DNA from: Colletotrichum lupini
Lineage: Eukaryota; Ascomycota; Sordariomycetes; Glomerellales; Glomerellaceae
Direction: 5' to 3'
Length of the DNA: 64,000 nt
Assembly (NCBI RefSeq): GCF_023278565.1
Contig: NC_064677.1
Coordinates: 4,216,001-4,280,000, forward strand
The position numbers and the translations under genes are program-made. Of the stretch, positions 46,701 through 56,756 are shown in pieces; the stretch's first letter is position 1; every line of letters starts with the position of its first letter. The notes beneath the pieces are model-generated. The model saw nothing but the letters and a program-made list of their open reading frames with translations, had not been told where the DNA came from and did no database searches.

Positions 46701-46905
46701 TGCGTTCGTTGTCGCAACTCGAGGACCCCTGGATGTCGCGTCCGTTTGTGCCGTGCTCAAACCATATGTACAAGAGTTTGAGGTGCAGATGGTGTTTGAC
46801 TGGGGGGCAAGATACGGTGTGTTAAAGGGTATTACCTATGGAAAGAGTTTCACCGTGGATGAGTGGTGGTGGCTGGTTGTTGGACAGCAGCGGAATGGGT
46901 TGTGA
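40702..46905 (+). CDS. TFC3: TFIIIC B-block binding subunit (Tfc3/tau138)
   Basis: Binds the B-box of tRNA genes and nucleates RNA polymerase III initiation. Two exons, 40702-40768 and 40976-46905, give 1998 residues. Exon 1 encodes MSRDLERLIESVITDISCYG; the join DLG-CTVLHVLDSLG restores the first winged-helix region, so the true start is about 140 codons upstream of the first in-frame methionine. A B-block-binding winged helix lies at about 130-195 (PRLEWMALVGIAS, QGDLGRLVGQDKRSLPKR). The middle holds an AT-hook-like SARGRPK and a C2HC finger, CDKCGG...KYHLEKSKTPC, near 777-803. Several further winged-helix-like stretches and the large conserved C-terminal part (RRFWSKARKDRG, SDFFGELN) follow. 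Frame and length are intact throughout. The 207-bp intron is long for this window and could hide a tiny exon. Confidence 0.92.
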
Positions 46906-47243
46906 ACGACTCGTGAAGGAGGATATTATGAAGGTAGTCGGGATAGCACGCGTATGAGAGTAGTCCCTACGAAGTGCAGGTCAAGGGTCCAAAAAGTTCA
47001 TTGGAGTGGTATCCCCATCCCGTTGGGAACATGGGCTTTTGGCTCAGTGGCCATCGTAGCAATAAAACAAAGTCTACAAGTTTCCGGATGACGATATATC
47101 ATGGACATGGCCAAGCAAAACCGCCTAAATAACCTCAACCAGACGCCAGCAACCGTGAAACAAACAGATTCTCGCATCTCAGCGTTCATCCAGGGTGACG
47201 GGGGCTGGATCCCCTCATGCAAATTGTAGGAGCATCATCGTAA
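46906..47243. other. convergent 3' spacer, TFC3/E2
   Basis: 338 bp between convergent stops. It includes an AATAAA at 47061-47066 on the plus strand, 156 nt after the TFC3 stop, a candidate polyadenylation signal. Confidence 0.5.
47061..47066 (+). terminator. candidate poly(A) signal AATAAA for TFC3
   Basis: Canonical hexamer at a plausible distance from the stop codon. Fungal signals are loose, so this is tentative. Confidence 0.3.
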
Positions 47244-48382
47244 CTAAAAGTCAAGCAAGACTTTGAGAATCATGGCCAGCAGAAGTACAACGAGAACAAC
47301 AATGGCTCGATCAACCCACAGTGGTACGCCTTCGTCATACGCATGGGTGGTAGGAGGTGCCTGGGGGCGAACACTAAGATTTGGGGCCGGAGGCAGCGAG
47401 ACCGTCCGTGTAGGGGTGATAATTCCTTGACCTGGACGCGCAGGAGGGTAAGATGCCGCCGTTGCTGGTGATTGTGATGTTGATGCCGAACTGGCCGCCA
47501 CGACTGTCTCAGGTGCCGTACGAACAAAGCCCTCGGCCAGCTCGGCACTCTCTGCATCCGCCGGTTCGGTTCTTGGTGTCGGAGGCACCGGTGTCACTGC
47601 TTCCGTGGATCCTCCTTCTAAGACCTTAGACTCAGTCATCTCATCCTTGTATCCAAGCTTCAGCTCGGAGGGTATCTCAACTTCAGTCGCTGAATCTGGT
47701 GAGTCGGAATTGGCCTTGGCCGATTCTTCACATTCTTGGATGATTTCAGTATTTGTCTTTGCACACGTTGGGCATTTGAATGTGTGCGATGCGATGGCAT
47801 GACGCTTCCGCACAGAATCGCTTGTCTCGAGGCCGCCCAGCTGGCCTCGGGGGTCCGTCTCCATGAAGCTGCGCAACCTTTTATCTTGTTAGTTAACGGG
47901 GAAACATCTCTAATAGGGACTGGAAAGGCAGAGAGAGGGAGTCCCAGGCTGAACATACGCGACGAGTGCAGTCCTCACGCCCCACGCAGGCTGCCACGTC
48001 TCTTCGTGGTGGCCGCTGATGCTTAGACAAATCTCCCTGTTGGTTTCGAAACGGCCGCTGGGTGTAAGGAACCGGAAACTCGGCGGGCGGAGAGGATATG
48101 TAGGCGGCAACACGATACGGCCATGGTAGATGCCTTCGCTGTAGGAGGAGTTGGGTGGCCCGCGGAAAGTGAAGTGCCATTCGAATAGATCTGATTCTAA
48201 TGGAGTAGCCGTATAATCTGGTGATGGAGAGCTGGAGAGTTCTTGGGCTTCGCGCACTGATTTGGGTCCGATTGATTAGCGAGCTTCTGAGTGGTCAGAT
48301 GGATAAGAATCCAACGTTTGAGAGGCATCTTACATATGCGCCGTATAGTCGGTGACTTTGAGTTGAACTTAGGAGTTGCCAT
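47244..48382 (-). CDS. tail-anchored ubiquitin-conjugating enzyme E2, UBE2J1/Ubc6 type (ERAD)
   Basis: Catalyses ubiquitin transfer at the ER membrane during ER-associated degradation. Three exons on the minus strand, 48382-48334, 48256-47959 and 47877-47244, give 326 residues. The UBC fold spans about 8-165: SPTIRRILREAQEL, LFEWHFTFRGPP, YHGRIVLPPTYPLRPP and NREICLSISGHHEETW. The active-site Cys is at about residue 93, matching Cys91 of human UBE2J1. The SGHH and WGVRTAL patterns favour the UBE2J1 over the UBE2J2 branch. The linker is Ser/Pro/Glu-rich, and the C-terminus is a hydrophobic anchor (AIVVLVVLLLAMILKVLL) with only a few residues after it, as expected for tail anchoring. Both splice joins restore conserved sequence (RRI-LREAQ and TALVA-LRSFM). 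Confidence 0.94.
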
Positions 48383-49386
48383 GTTGCATACGCTGGTTGT
48401 TGTAGAGTTAGGTGATGTAATCGTCCGCTGATCGATAATCGGCGTAAGTCGTCGTGTCTAGATATCCAGTTGACAAAATAATCCAGACCGGGAAGAGGTG
48501 GCTTTTTATTGAACGAGCGAGCGTCTGTGTCGGGTTAGGTCGCAAAAGTTTGCGTAGAAGAATGGATAGTTGATGCAGGCGCAGATAGACAGGCTGGTGT
48601 TGAACAAGTGTATGAGTGTATGTATGTGTACGTGACAGGTGGAGGGATAGGTGGCACTAACCATCTCATGCCGCGACTGTCACTGGAGTTGGGGAGGGGT
48701 GGGTTCTTATCCGGCCGGGGGGGCTTAACGGTGGAATCGACGACCACCTACCCTGACGCCGCTAATTGAGTGCCCAGGGGTTTGAGCCTTTGTACTGACC
48801 TGGAGAGTAGGTACTGCGGCAATGAGGCGCTGCAAGTTTGAACTCGGAAGAATGAGGTGCTGCTAGCCAAGCACCCAATGGAAGGTTGGTGGGTACCGAA
48901 TAGGTATCCATCCCTAAGGTAAGGAACGGAGTACCTAGGTACCTACGTGCCTTGCAAGTCTTGACAAAGGAGACACGTACCGAGTGAATGGAGCACGAGT
49001 CACTCAGTGCTCTTGGGTGGGTAGTCCCCTGGGCCAAGACGAAAAGAGAGACTTAGAATGCACTTTCTGCCATTGGTCCAACACTCCGGCACAAGCCGAC
49101 TTACCTAAGCATCCAAGGACCTCTCAGATTGTCAGTCCGTCAACGACGTTTCTTCCTACGGGACTGATGAACGGCCATCACTGTCCGAATTTCCCGACCT
49201 AGTTTCCCAGCAAAGCTTAGAACGCCTAGAGGCAAAGGCGAATCCGAGGTATGTGAGCCCACTCGACCGGACTCAATTGAGTTTCTGGCGGCCTGCTGAC
49301 GAGTTGCAACCTCAAGAATCCCTCCATCCATTCCTCTCCCTCGAGAATCTTCCCGGAACGACGCGCCTGGCGTATCGACTTTCGCC
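48383..49386. promoter_or_regulatory. divergent promoter region, E2/complex I subunit
   Basis: 1.0 kb between divergent starts. It contains TACCTAGGTA at 48932-48941 within a wider run of CCTAAGGTAAGG/TACCTACG words (48912-48950). No supported gene. Confidence 0.5.
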
Positions 49387-49674
49387 ATGTATACCGGCCC
49401 CAAGCCTCCGACGCCTCACGTCCCTGGTGTGTACCGCTTCACAGCGACTGCCCTGGGCGCTGGCATGTGGTTCTTCGTATGTCCCTTAACGAAGCCCTTA
49501 TTGATACCGCGAGGCCGAGGAAGCTAATGTCATTCTGCGCCATCGATAGCTCATGTACCGCGCGAAGAAAGACGGTATATTCCCTACAACTTTCGATAAT
49601 ACTGATTGCGTGATTGCTGACGGAAATGTGCAGGAGCTGTGTTGCTGGGCTGGAAGCACCCTTGGGATCACTGA
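49387..49674 (+). CDS. small complex I accessory subunit, NDUFB2 (AGGG)-like
   Basis: A 51-residue protein encoded by three short exons, 49387-49476 (90 nt), 49550-49574 (25 nt) and 49634-49674 (41 nt). The spliced protein starts MYTGPKPPTPHVPGVYRF, has one hydrophobic stretch (ALGAGMWFFLMYRAKKDG) and ends GWKHPWDH. The MWFFLMYR...LLGW..P arrangement resembles the MWFWILWRF...LGHFPYP core of mammalian NDUFB2, a single-helix subunit in the membrane arm of complex I. Fungal versions of this subunit are this short. All three exons agree with GT/AG splicing and the stop follows the conserved end directly, so the gene itself is convincing. The NDUFB2 assignment is from resemblance and less certain. 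Its 3' end lies 211 bp from the convergent methyltransferase gene. Confidence 0.78.
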
Positions 49675-49885
49675 ACCGAAAGCTCTAAAGATGGGTGGTC
49701 TAGTGAACAAGAAGTTTGAGGAATACGCGCAAGATGCGCGATATCAACAGATCATTCGGCATTCGCCAGTCCAAAAGTCAGGCAAATATAGGCAGAGGAA
49801 TCAACGATTAGCTACTCTATTATGGGTGCAAAGCAATTGCGGCAAGCCCAACCATGCTTGGGTTCATCTCTGTCCGTCACTTCTT

Positions 49886-51259
49886 CTACTGAGTGTTGGG
49901 CTTTTCGAAGAGGTAGTGCGACACGCCCCAGGTATCCCCGCCTTGGTAGGCGAACAGCTCGGAACACGCCAAGTAGAAGATTTGCCATCTGTTGAACCAC
50001 ACGCTGGCGTTCTGCTCCCCATACGTCTCGACCAAGTGCGGCCAGATCTCTTTCTTATGCGCAAGCATCTTGCTCAGCCAGTGCTTGATGCTCGTGTTAG
50101 CTCGTCATACTGAGACTGATGTACGGTAGAAAGGCGATCGGCGGCAGCTTACCTCGCACGTCTTGGAGTAGTGTTGTCCGTTGACCCACCACTGCTTCTG
50201 AATCTGTAAGTCCCGCTGGAAGAATAGGAGCAGGTCGGTGGAAGGCATAGTGCCTCCTGTGAAGAAATACGTCGTCATCCAGCCCTCCTCACTGAGGTTT
50301 TCCGCGGTCAGCGCTTCCCGATAATGCACAACATCGCGGCCGTTACTCACTAATCGTAGGGAGTGGTCCTGTGGGCAAAGATATGGACAAAAAGCTTGCC
50401 ACCAGGCTTTAAGGCCCTGCCCACCTTTGCCATAAGGAGCTCGTAGTTTTTCATGTGCTCAAATAGCTTTTGTTACAGTCAAAATCCTTTTCATCGGACG
50501 CATCTAGCGGTCAGGGAAAATACAAACCTCGATGGAGACAACTCTGTCAAAAGACTCCCGCTCGAACTCATAGTCAACAACGTTACCTGTGATGACCGTG
50601 AGGTTTGATAAGCCCTTCTCCTTGGCTTTCCCATCGATGTACTCCTTCTGCGTCCTGGAGTTGGAAAAGGCCGTGACCTTGGAGTTAGGAAGTACCTCGG
50701 CGAAGTACAGCGCTCCTGATCCCCAACCGCAGCTGTAACGGTCAGTCAGGCCCTAAATCTAACATATGATCTCTCGATGCATGGGAAGGGCCGGAGACGA
50801 CTCACCCGAGATCCAAGATACTCATACCATCCTTTAGTTCCGCCTTTTCAATATACGTCTGTAACATGGCCACTTCCGCCTGTGCCAATGTCTCGCCTCC
50901 CTTGGGGTACAGACAGCACGAATACTTCATGCGGGGGCCAAGGCATGCGGCGAGGACACCGGTGCCAACCTCGTAGTGCTGCTTGTTGGCCGTAGCGGTC
51001 TCAATTGCAATGGGTTGAGTGCGCAATTTCTCGATAAACGTCATCTTCCGCTCGTAATCGAGGCCGAGAGACGTGCTCGCGATGGAGTCGAGACGCTCCT
51101 GAAGCTGGCGCCGAATGCCTATCCTGATGACGGCGTTGGGCAGGTAGCCACTGTCGAGAATCCAGTCTAGATGTTGCGTTAGAGAGCTGTTGTCGAGTCA
51201 CATGCTGACTTCACAATGAGCTTCATGAGGCTTGTGTGCGAGGACGTACCCATGTTCAT
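49886..51259 (-). CDS. SAM-dependent methyltransferase, cyclopropane-fatty-acid-synthase/coclaurine N-methyltransferase-like
   Basis: Six exons on the minus strand: 51259-51250, 51166-50806, 50732-50528, 50466-50351, 50291-50153 and 50083-49886, giving 342 residues. The first exon encodes only MNM plus one base. The N-terminal helical part ([19 protein letters not shown]) precedes the SAM-binding motif [17 protein letters not shown] (about 118-134). The glycine loop is split by an intron. Later motifs are [27 protein letters not shown], and the late domain [17 protein letters not shown]. The tail [21 protein letters not shown] is typical of the plant-type branch. The substrate is unknown: relatives act on membrane phospholipid double bonds or on amine alkaloids. 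The last acceptor (ATCAAG) is unusual but is the only one restoring TCE-HWLSKM. No secondary-metabolite genes lie nearby. Confidence 0.85.
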
Positions 51260-51877
51260 CTTCGCGGTAGAGGTGATTCGCGAAGGTTCAGTGGAATGAG
51301 AGAGGCAGAAATAAGGGATTGACCGTCTCTGTGGCCCGAGTCCCAATGCGTGAGGTTGTATTGTACTTTGAAACCCAAGCGATGTCCGAGCACCCGCTTC
51401 GAGTGAGGTCTAAAGCAATATGGGTTGTTGGTTGATGCGAGGTGTTTAGGCTACTTCAATGGAGATTACTGGTATGAGACTTGGAAGTAACAGGTAGCAG
51501 TCGAAGCTTGACCTGAATGATTGTATCGACTAGCTAGCTGTGATTGTGGCTGGGTGGCAGGTCGCAGGGTGCGACCGCGACCCCGGCCACTCGGAGCCGG
51601 AGCGACCCGCCTAGGCTAGTTCGGCACCGGAATGCGGGTCGGTGGATCATCGATGACACCTTCATTTATGGTCAACTCAGGTAGCTTGATACAGCACGAT
51701 CCTTGACATCCGAGCTAGAAACCGAGACTGAGAAGTTCGCATTCAGGGAGAAACTAGATTTAATCGTCACACTCGATTCCTTATTTTAATACATCAAGGC
51801 AATGCTCGCCAACTTTACGTGGAATTATGGCAGCGTGTGCGATCAAGCCGCAAAGGCATCTCTTCAACCTTGTAATC
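51260..51877. other. intergenic between tandem minus-strand genes
   Basis: 618 bp holding the presumed promoter of the methyltransferase and 3' flank of the P5B ATPase gene. A GC-rich patch lies at 51560-51640. No gene seen. Confidence 0.5.
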
Positions 51878-54800
51878 CTACAACTCCATGTGCTCCAAAA
51901 TGATTTTATACTCCTTTCTTTGCTTCGGCTTCTTCAGGAAGTTTTCTTTGAAACGTCCCACGGCCCGAGCCAGCTTTTGGAAGAGGTACTTTTCTGATAT
52001 CCATGCCGCGACCAAGTAAACGCCCCCGAGTAGAATCATGAAGAGCTCAAAGTCCCAGCTTGTCTTGGTAAGTTGCATCAGGTGCCTTACTGAATGCCCC
52101 GGGCCAATGATCATCCATATTGTGATTGAAAGGGTTGCCACGATGGTTGTCATAAACGGCCCTTTTCATTGTTAGTTCCTTGGACAAATGTTGCTGCAAT
52201 CCGACTTCACCTACAGTTCGTCATCGCCTTTTCTCTGAAAGGAGGGCCCGCGTTGAGGACCACACCCGCCAAGATGTACTCGAAACAGGACACCAGAAAT
52301 AGAACCGTGTTTTCCGAGTTCTTGATATTCGACTTGTCATGGTTGACACGTGGGGGTACGTACCTTTTCTTGTAGTTAGCAGTGCGTAAAGATGATGGTG
52401 GGAGCAAGGTAGGAAGCGCTCACCATGACTGCTTTCGCACGGCGACATATACAGCAGTTTGCACGAGTATACAAATGACCATCTGGCCCAGTAACGGTAT
52501 GAGCACCTTGCGAGAGACGAGGTCTGCAGTTGGTCGCTTTCGTGACAAGACAGGGTATGGCCCAGCCCAGCTCACTACGATACTTATAAGCGTTTTATTC
52601 AACGGTTCTGAACTAGACTCATGACTTACTGAAAATGGCAATAGGAAGAATCAACAGTAGATCAATGAATAGGAACTAAAGAGTGATCAGCCAGTGATGA
52701 CGCTTTGGGCGATCATGTCAACTTACTTGAAAGTCACCGAGATTAGAAGCTGTAGCATAAAGAAAGCTGACGGACGTGAACTGGATGGCCGAGTACAAAC
52801 TCATGTACTTGAAGCAACTGAAACTCGTCACAAGTGCAGCACGACCCTCGCTAAAGATATGTGTTATGATGATACTCTGCTTCGTGGGGGGTGAAAACAC
52901 TTACCGGATAACCTGGGGAACGCAACCGATGTCGAAGACGCGTGACGTGAACGGAGCTGCAACAGAAGCTTCCGCCTCTGAGAGGGAGATGCCGACATCT
53001 GCAGCCTTGAGAGCGCCGCAATCATTCGCACCGTCACCACAAAAGCCACAGCAGTACCCGATCGCTTGCAATTTCTCAACCAGTTCGTGCTTTTCATCTG
53101 GAGACATGCGCGCGAAAACTCGACCACGGACCAGCATCTGAGATCGTAAGCATAGGCAGCCAGGTGGCACGCTCCGGGGGATGAACATACTCTCTGCAAC
53201 ACCAACGGAGGCGCGAAGTCCACAATCCAGCGAAAAATCTCGCCGCTGACTGCTAGAGAGTAATTGCGGATGTCATTGATGTTGTATGCCAATGATGCGT
53301 CAACGTCAGCCGGAGGTGGTAGTGGCTGTGCAACAAAGTTAGCTTTACAACACCTTTAGAATTGGAATGAACTTGCAAGAAGAGTCTGTTCGTTCAGCTG
53401 GAAACCCCCGTTATCAATGCTCTCCCACCGTAGCCGAGCCTTTGGGTCACCGGCGTTGCCTGCTTACTGTTAGAGTCAATCAGATACCTCACTTGTCGCC
53501 ACTTGCCTTCTATGAATCTCGGAACGAAGCAGTGCGCAGTCTTGTTGATCAAGTTGCATTCACGAGCAACACTGATGGCAGTCAAGATGTTGTCACCTGT
53601 CACCATCGTCGTACTGATGTTCGATTCCAGTAGCTCAGTCAGTACAGGCGCTGTGGTCGGCTTGAGCTTGTTTTCGAAAATAATGAAACCAGTGAATTCC
53701 AGTTGAGACTCGGCCTCGTGTCGCTTCATTTTCTGGGCTTTGACCCAGCTGAGTTTTGGAATATGGCGAGCTGCGCAGCCAATGACGCGATAACCCTTGT
53801 GTGTATAGTAGGCAAGCTGATCATCATAGTCGACTGGGACTATATGTTGAAGAGGACATTCAAGGTCAGTAGTGCCTTTCGAGGTACACCTAAATCAGTT
53901 CGGTAGATATGGATCACTCACAGCTGTCTTCGCGACATATTTCCCGCATGCATTCAGGAGCGCCTTTGACATATATGTCCCCACTTTGCTGTCCAAACTG
54001 TCGAACTATGACGCTTGCTCTACGGAGCTGCGAAACGAATTCGAAGGACCTCAGTACCCCCAACTCAAGCAATTGCTGGTTAAGTGGGTTAGTCTAGCTT
54101 TGATCGACAGGGGTCCGCAGCCTACCGATTGATCTCCTTGTTGAGTGGCGCCTCGCAGAAGAGCATCATGCTCAGCTGGAGGTCGGGCGACTGACGGCGA
54201 AAGGCTGCCCTGGTCTTGGTCGTCTGCCTCGTTGGGACTTTGTTTGCCTTCTTCGAAAGACCACCTTGTAAACTCAAACATCTTGAGGTCAAGTGGATCA
54301 CCCATCAGCTCGTCGTCCACAGACCTCAACGAGTGGCAAGTTGCCATGGTGTACAAGGCTGCCCTCAATTTTGACATCTGGGCTGGACCGCCGGCCTGCG
54401 CCTGTACGAACGACGATGGATCGGTAAGCACCTCCGTGAACCTGCCTGTTACTGTTGATGCGACCCGAACACCGAGTATGTCCAATCCGTCCTCTGTTAG
54501 GGTGCCGGTCTTGTCAAAGCACATGATGTCAATCTTACCACCTACGTTGACCCGCTGTGGACTGATGCAAAAGATTTGTTTCTTCTTCAGTCGGCCCAGC
54601 GCGAAGTTGGTCCCAATGGTGAGCGTCGCGGGTAGCGCTGGCGGCACCACGATTGTGATAAGATCGAGAGCACGGACGATGATGAGGTGCCAGGCAAGGT
54701 GCAGCCGCAGGAAATTGAAGAGAGAGGCGATGAAACCAAGCATGGCTACGATAGCCATGACACTGATGTACCGGAAAGAGTCTCTGTAGAATTTGAAGCC

Positions 54801-56756
54801 GGATGGTTTGGGGAAGAGCATGGACCGTACAAGGGATCCCTTCGTGGTGCTGAATCCCGTTCTGACCACGAGTGCGAGGGCGACAGCGTCTCCATCACGC
54901 TCTTCCTGCGGTCGCCGGGCGCGAATGATCTTGGTACCACAGAAGAGGAAGTGTTTGCCAATCTCTGGCGACACGGTCGGTGCAGCCAAATCGAGACTAT
55001 ACATCGTCTCATCGGTGGCCGGTGTTTTAGACACAGGGACCGATTCACCTGAGAGCGAGATGTAAGCCAAACAAGTTTCACTCATGCGGAAGTAGGACTT
55101 GCGAGTGAAACTCACCTGTCAGCATGCTCTCGTTAACGATGCAGTCTCCGCTCAAAAGCAAGCCGTCGCTCGGAAATTGAGTAAGATTTGGGTCGCTGAC
55201 CTCGTAAACGTCACCAGGCACGAGCTCACTCGAGGATACAAATCGCCCTATGTCCGTCAGGATTTCGAGCAAGTTTATACGGCAGCTGAGTCCTTACAGA
55301 ATCCATTTCGAAGTACACGCACATCGCACTCGAAGCGAGAAATCTCGCGGAGTCGTTTCATCGTCTGTTTCATTAGCCTCCGGTTATACCAACAAAAGAC
55401 AATGGTGAATTCGACCTACCGCTTTGGTTTCAATGAGGGTGGTGGCAATACTTCCAAACGACATTAGGAAGATAGCCACGGCGTAGTAATAATATTCGTC
55501 AAGAGACCACAGAATCAGGCTGGCAATCTGAAAGACGTAGAAAGGATGGAAAACCTGGAACGATCAGTATCTCGACCTACCACTACAAACGATTTCTTAC
55601 CTCATCTACGAGCAACTGCGGTGTTGATTTTTGTTCAATATCAATCAGGTTATTCCCAAAAACAACTGCTCGCAGTCCCTTCTCATCACTGTCTATGCCA
55701 GCACGCACGGCGCGAGGATCGGTCCAATTCGGGTCAACCCAGCCGTTGAATATGACAAACTTGTCCTTTTGCTGGTTGAAGTACAAGCGAACATAACGAT
55801 AGTTGAGCATGCGTAATTCGGTGATGATTGGGTCGTAATCATCATCTACCCCGTAGCTCTTTCCAGTGTGGCCAAAGATGGTAGACATAGGTCTACCGTA
55901 CAGCTTTTTGTCTACGTCCATCAGGGCAAATTCTCCCCATTGATTCTAGACGAAGTCAGCTCATGTGCAACAATAGGGGGAACGCATAGTTTACCTCGAC
56001 AACAACCCAGTCACACTCGGCCAGTGGAGACGGCAGACCCAAAAGTTTTACATGCCATCTAGGAAACCATCTGAGTAGTAGCCAAGCGACACCAGTAGTG
56101 CATAGGCAAAGTGCGACATAAGCAGTGAAGCCAAGTCGACTTGTCCGAAAGCCAGCAATGGCAATGGTAAGGTCCTCATTCACCATGTAGACCTTCTGGC
56201 TTAAACGATCTCCACCAAGGCTCTTGTTGGTCATGCCACTGTCCTGGCGCAACAGGCGGGCGTGAACAGACGATCTTGAGTGCGTTGACGATCTTGAGTG
56301 CGTTGACGATCGCCTGCGTTGGGACATGTAATCATCGATGGTTTCGCCGTTTTCGTAATCAGCGTAGCTTTCCTCCTCGTCACCAAACGCAAAGTCTCCC
56401 ACATCTGACAGGCTTTGGCGTTCGTCTTCGAACGAAGTAGGAGAGGCTTCGGGTTCATCGTGATAGTATGCAAAACTCGTCGTCGAGTCAGCACGAGGCC
56501 GTCGATGGGAGAAGGCTGAAACGCTGGTAGGAAGGCTTTCGGCCATAGGACCAGAGAAAAGCTACAGACAGTATGATCAGCGTCAATACGCAATTGGAGA
56601 TGGGACTTGGGTTTGTCTGACTTCGTCATGAGCCATCTCTACCTCCTCGAAGATGCTCGTTGAGCTTTGATTCGAGTCGAGCCGGTAGAGCGGCGCATGG
56701 CCATTCCTCGATGTAGAGGAGGCACGATGATGCCCATTCTCTCCTGGCGCAGGCAT
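51878..56756 (-). CDS. YPK9: P5B-type P-type ATPase (Ypk9/ATP13A2 family)
   Basis: Vacuolar/lysosomal pump; human ATP13A2 exports polyamines. Seventeen exons: 56756-56643, 56561-55995, 55945-55601, 55554-55420, 55364-55298, 55247-55116, 55048-54126, 54075-53922, 53839-53507, 53459-53377, 53325-53191, 53137-52905, 52850-52727, 52675-52630, 52574-52424, 52363-52215 and 52161-51878, giving 1324 residues. Motifs: [22 protein letters not shown] (P5B signature), [10 protein letters not shown] with the phosphorylated Asp at about 632, and [10 protein letters not shown] (about 1031). N-terminal cytosolic region is Ser-rich; ten or so membrane segments follow. Two introns (53460-53506, 53326-53376) have GC donors. 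The start is uncertain: the frame stays open upstream of 56756 to an in-frame stop near 57035 with no ATG, so an upstream exon may exist. No break was found once all joins were set. Confidence 0.92.

Noticed and set aside
51878..52363. Apparent one-base frameshift at the last intron of the P5B ATPase gene
   Set aside because: With the strong-looking donor GTGAAG the final exon is out of frame. Using the donor GTAGGT four bases upstream joins AAC-T to GG and gives MTNWPFMTTIV, which fits the family, so the gene is intact.
53460..53506. A 33-nt GT-AG intron starting GTGAGG instead of the GC-AG intron
   Set aside because: It is shorter than any plausible fungal intron and leaves the following conserved sequence out of frame.
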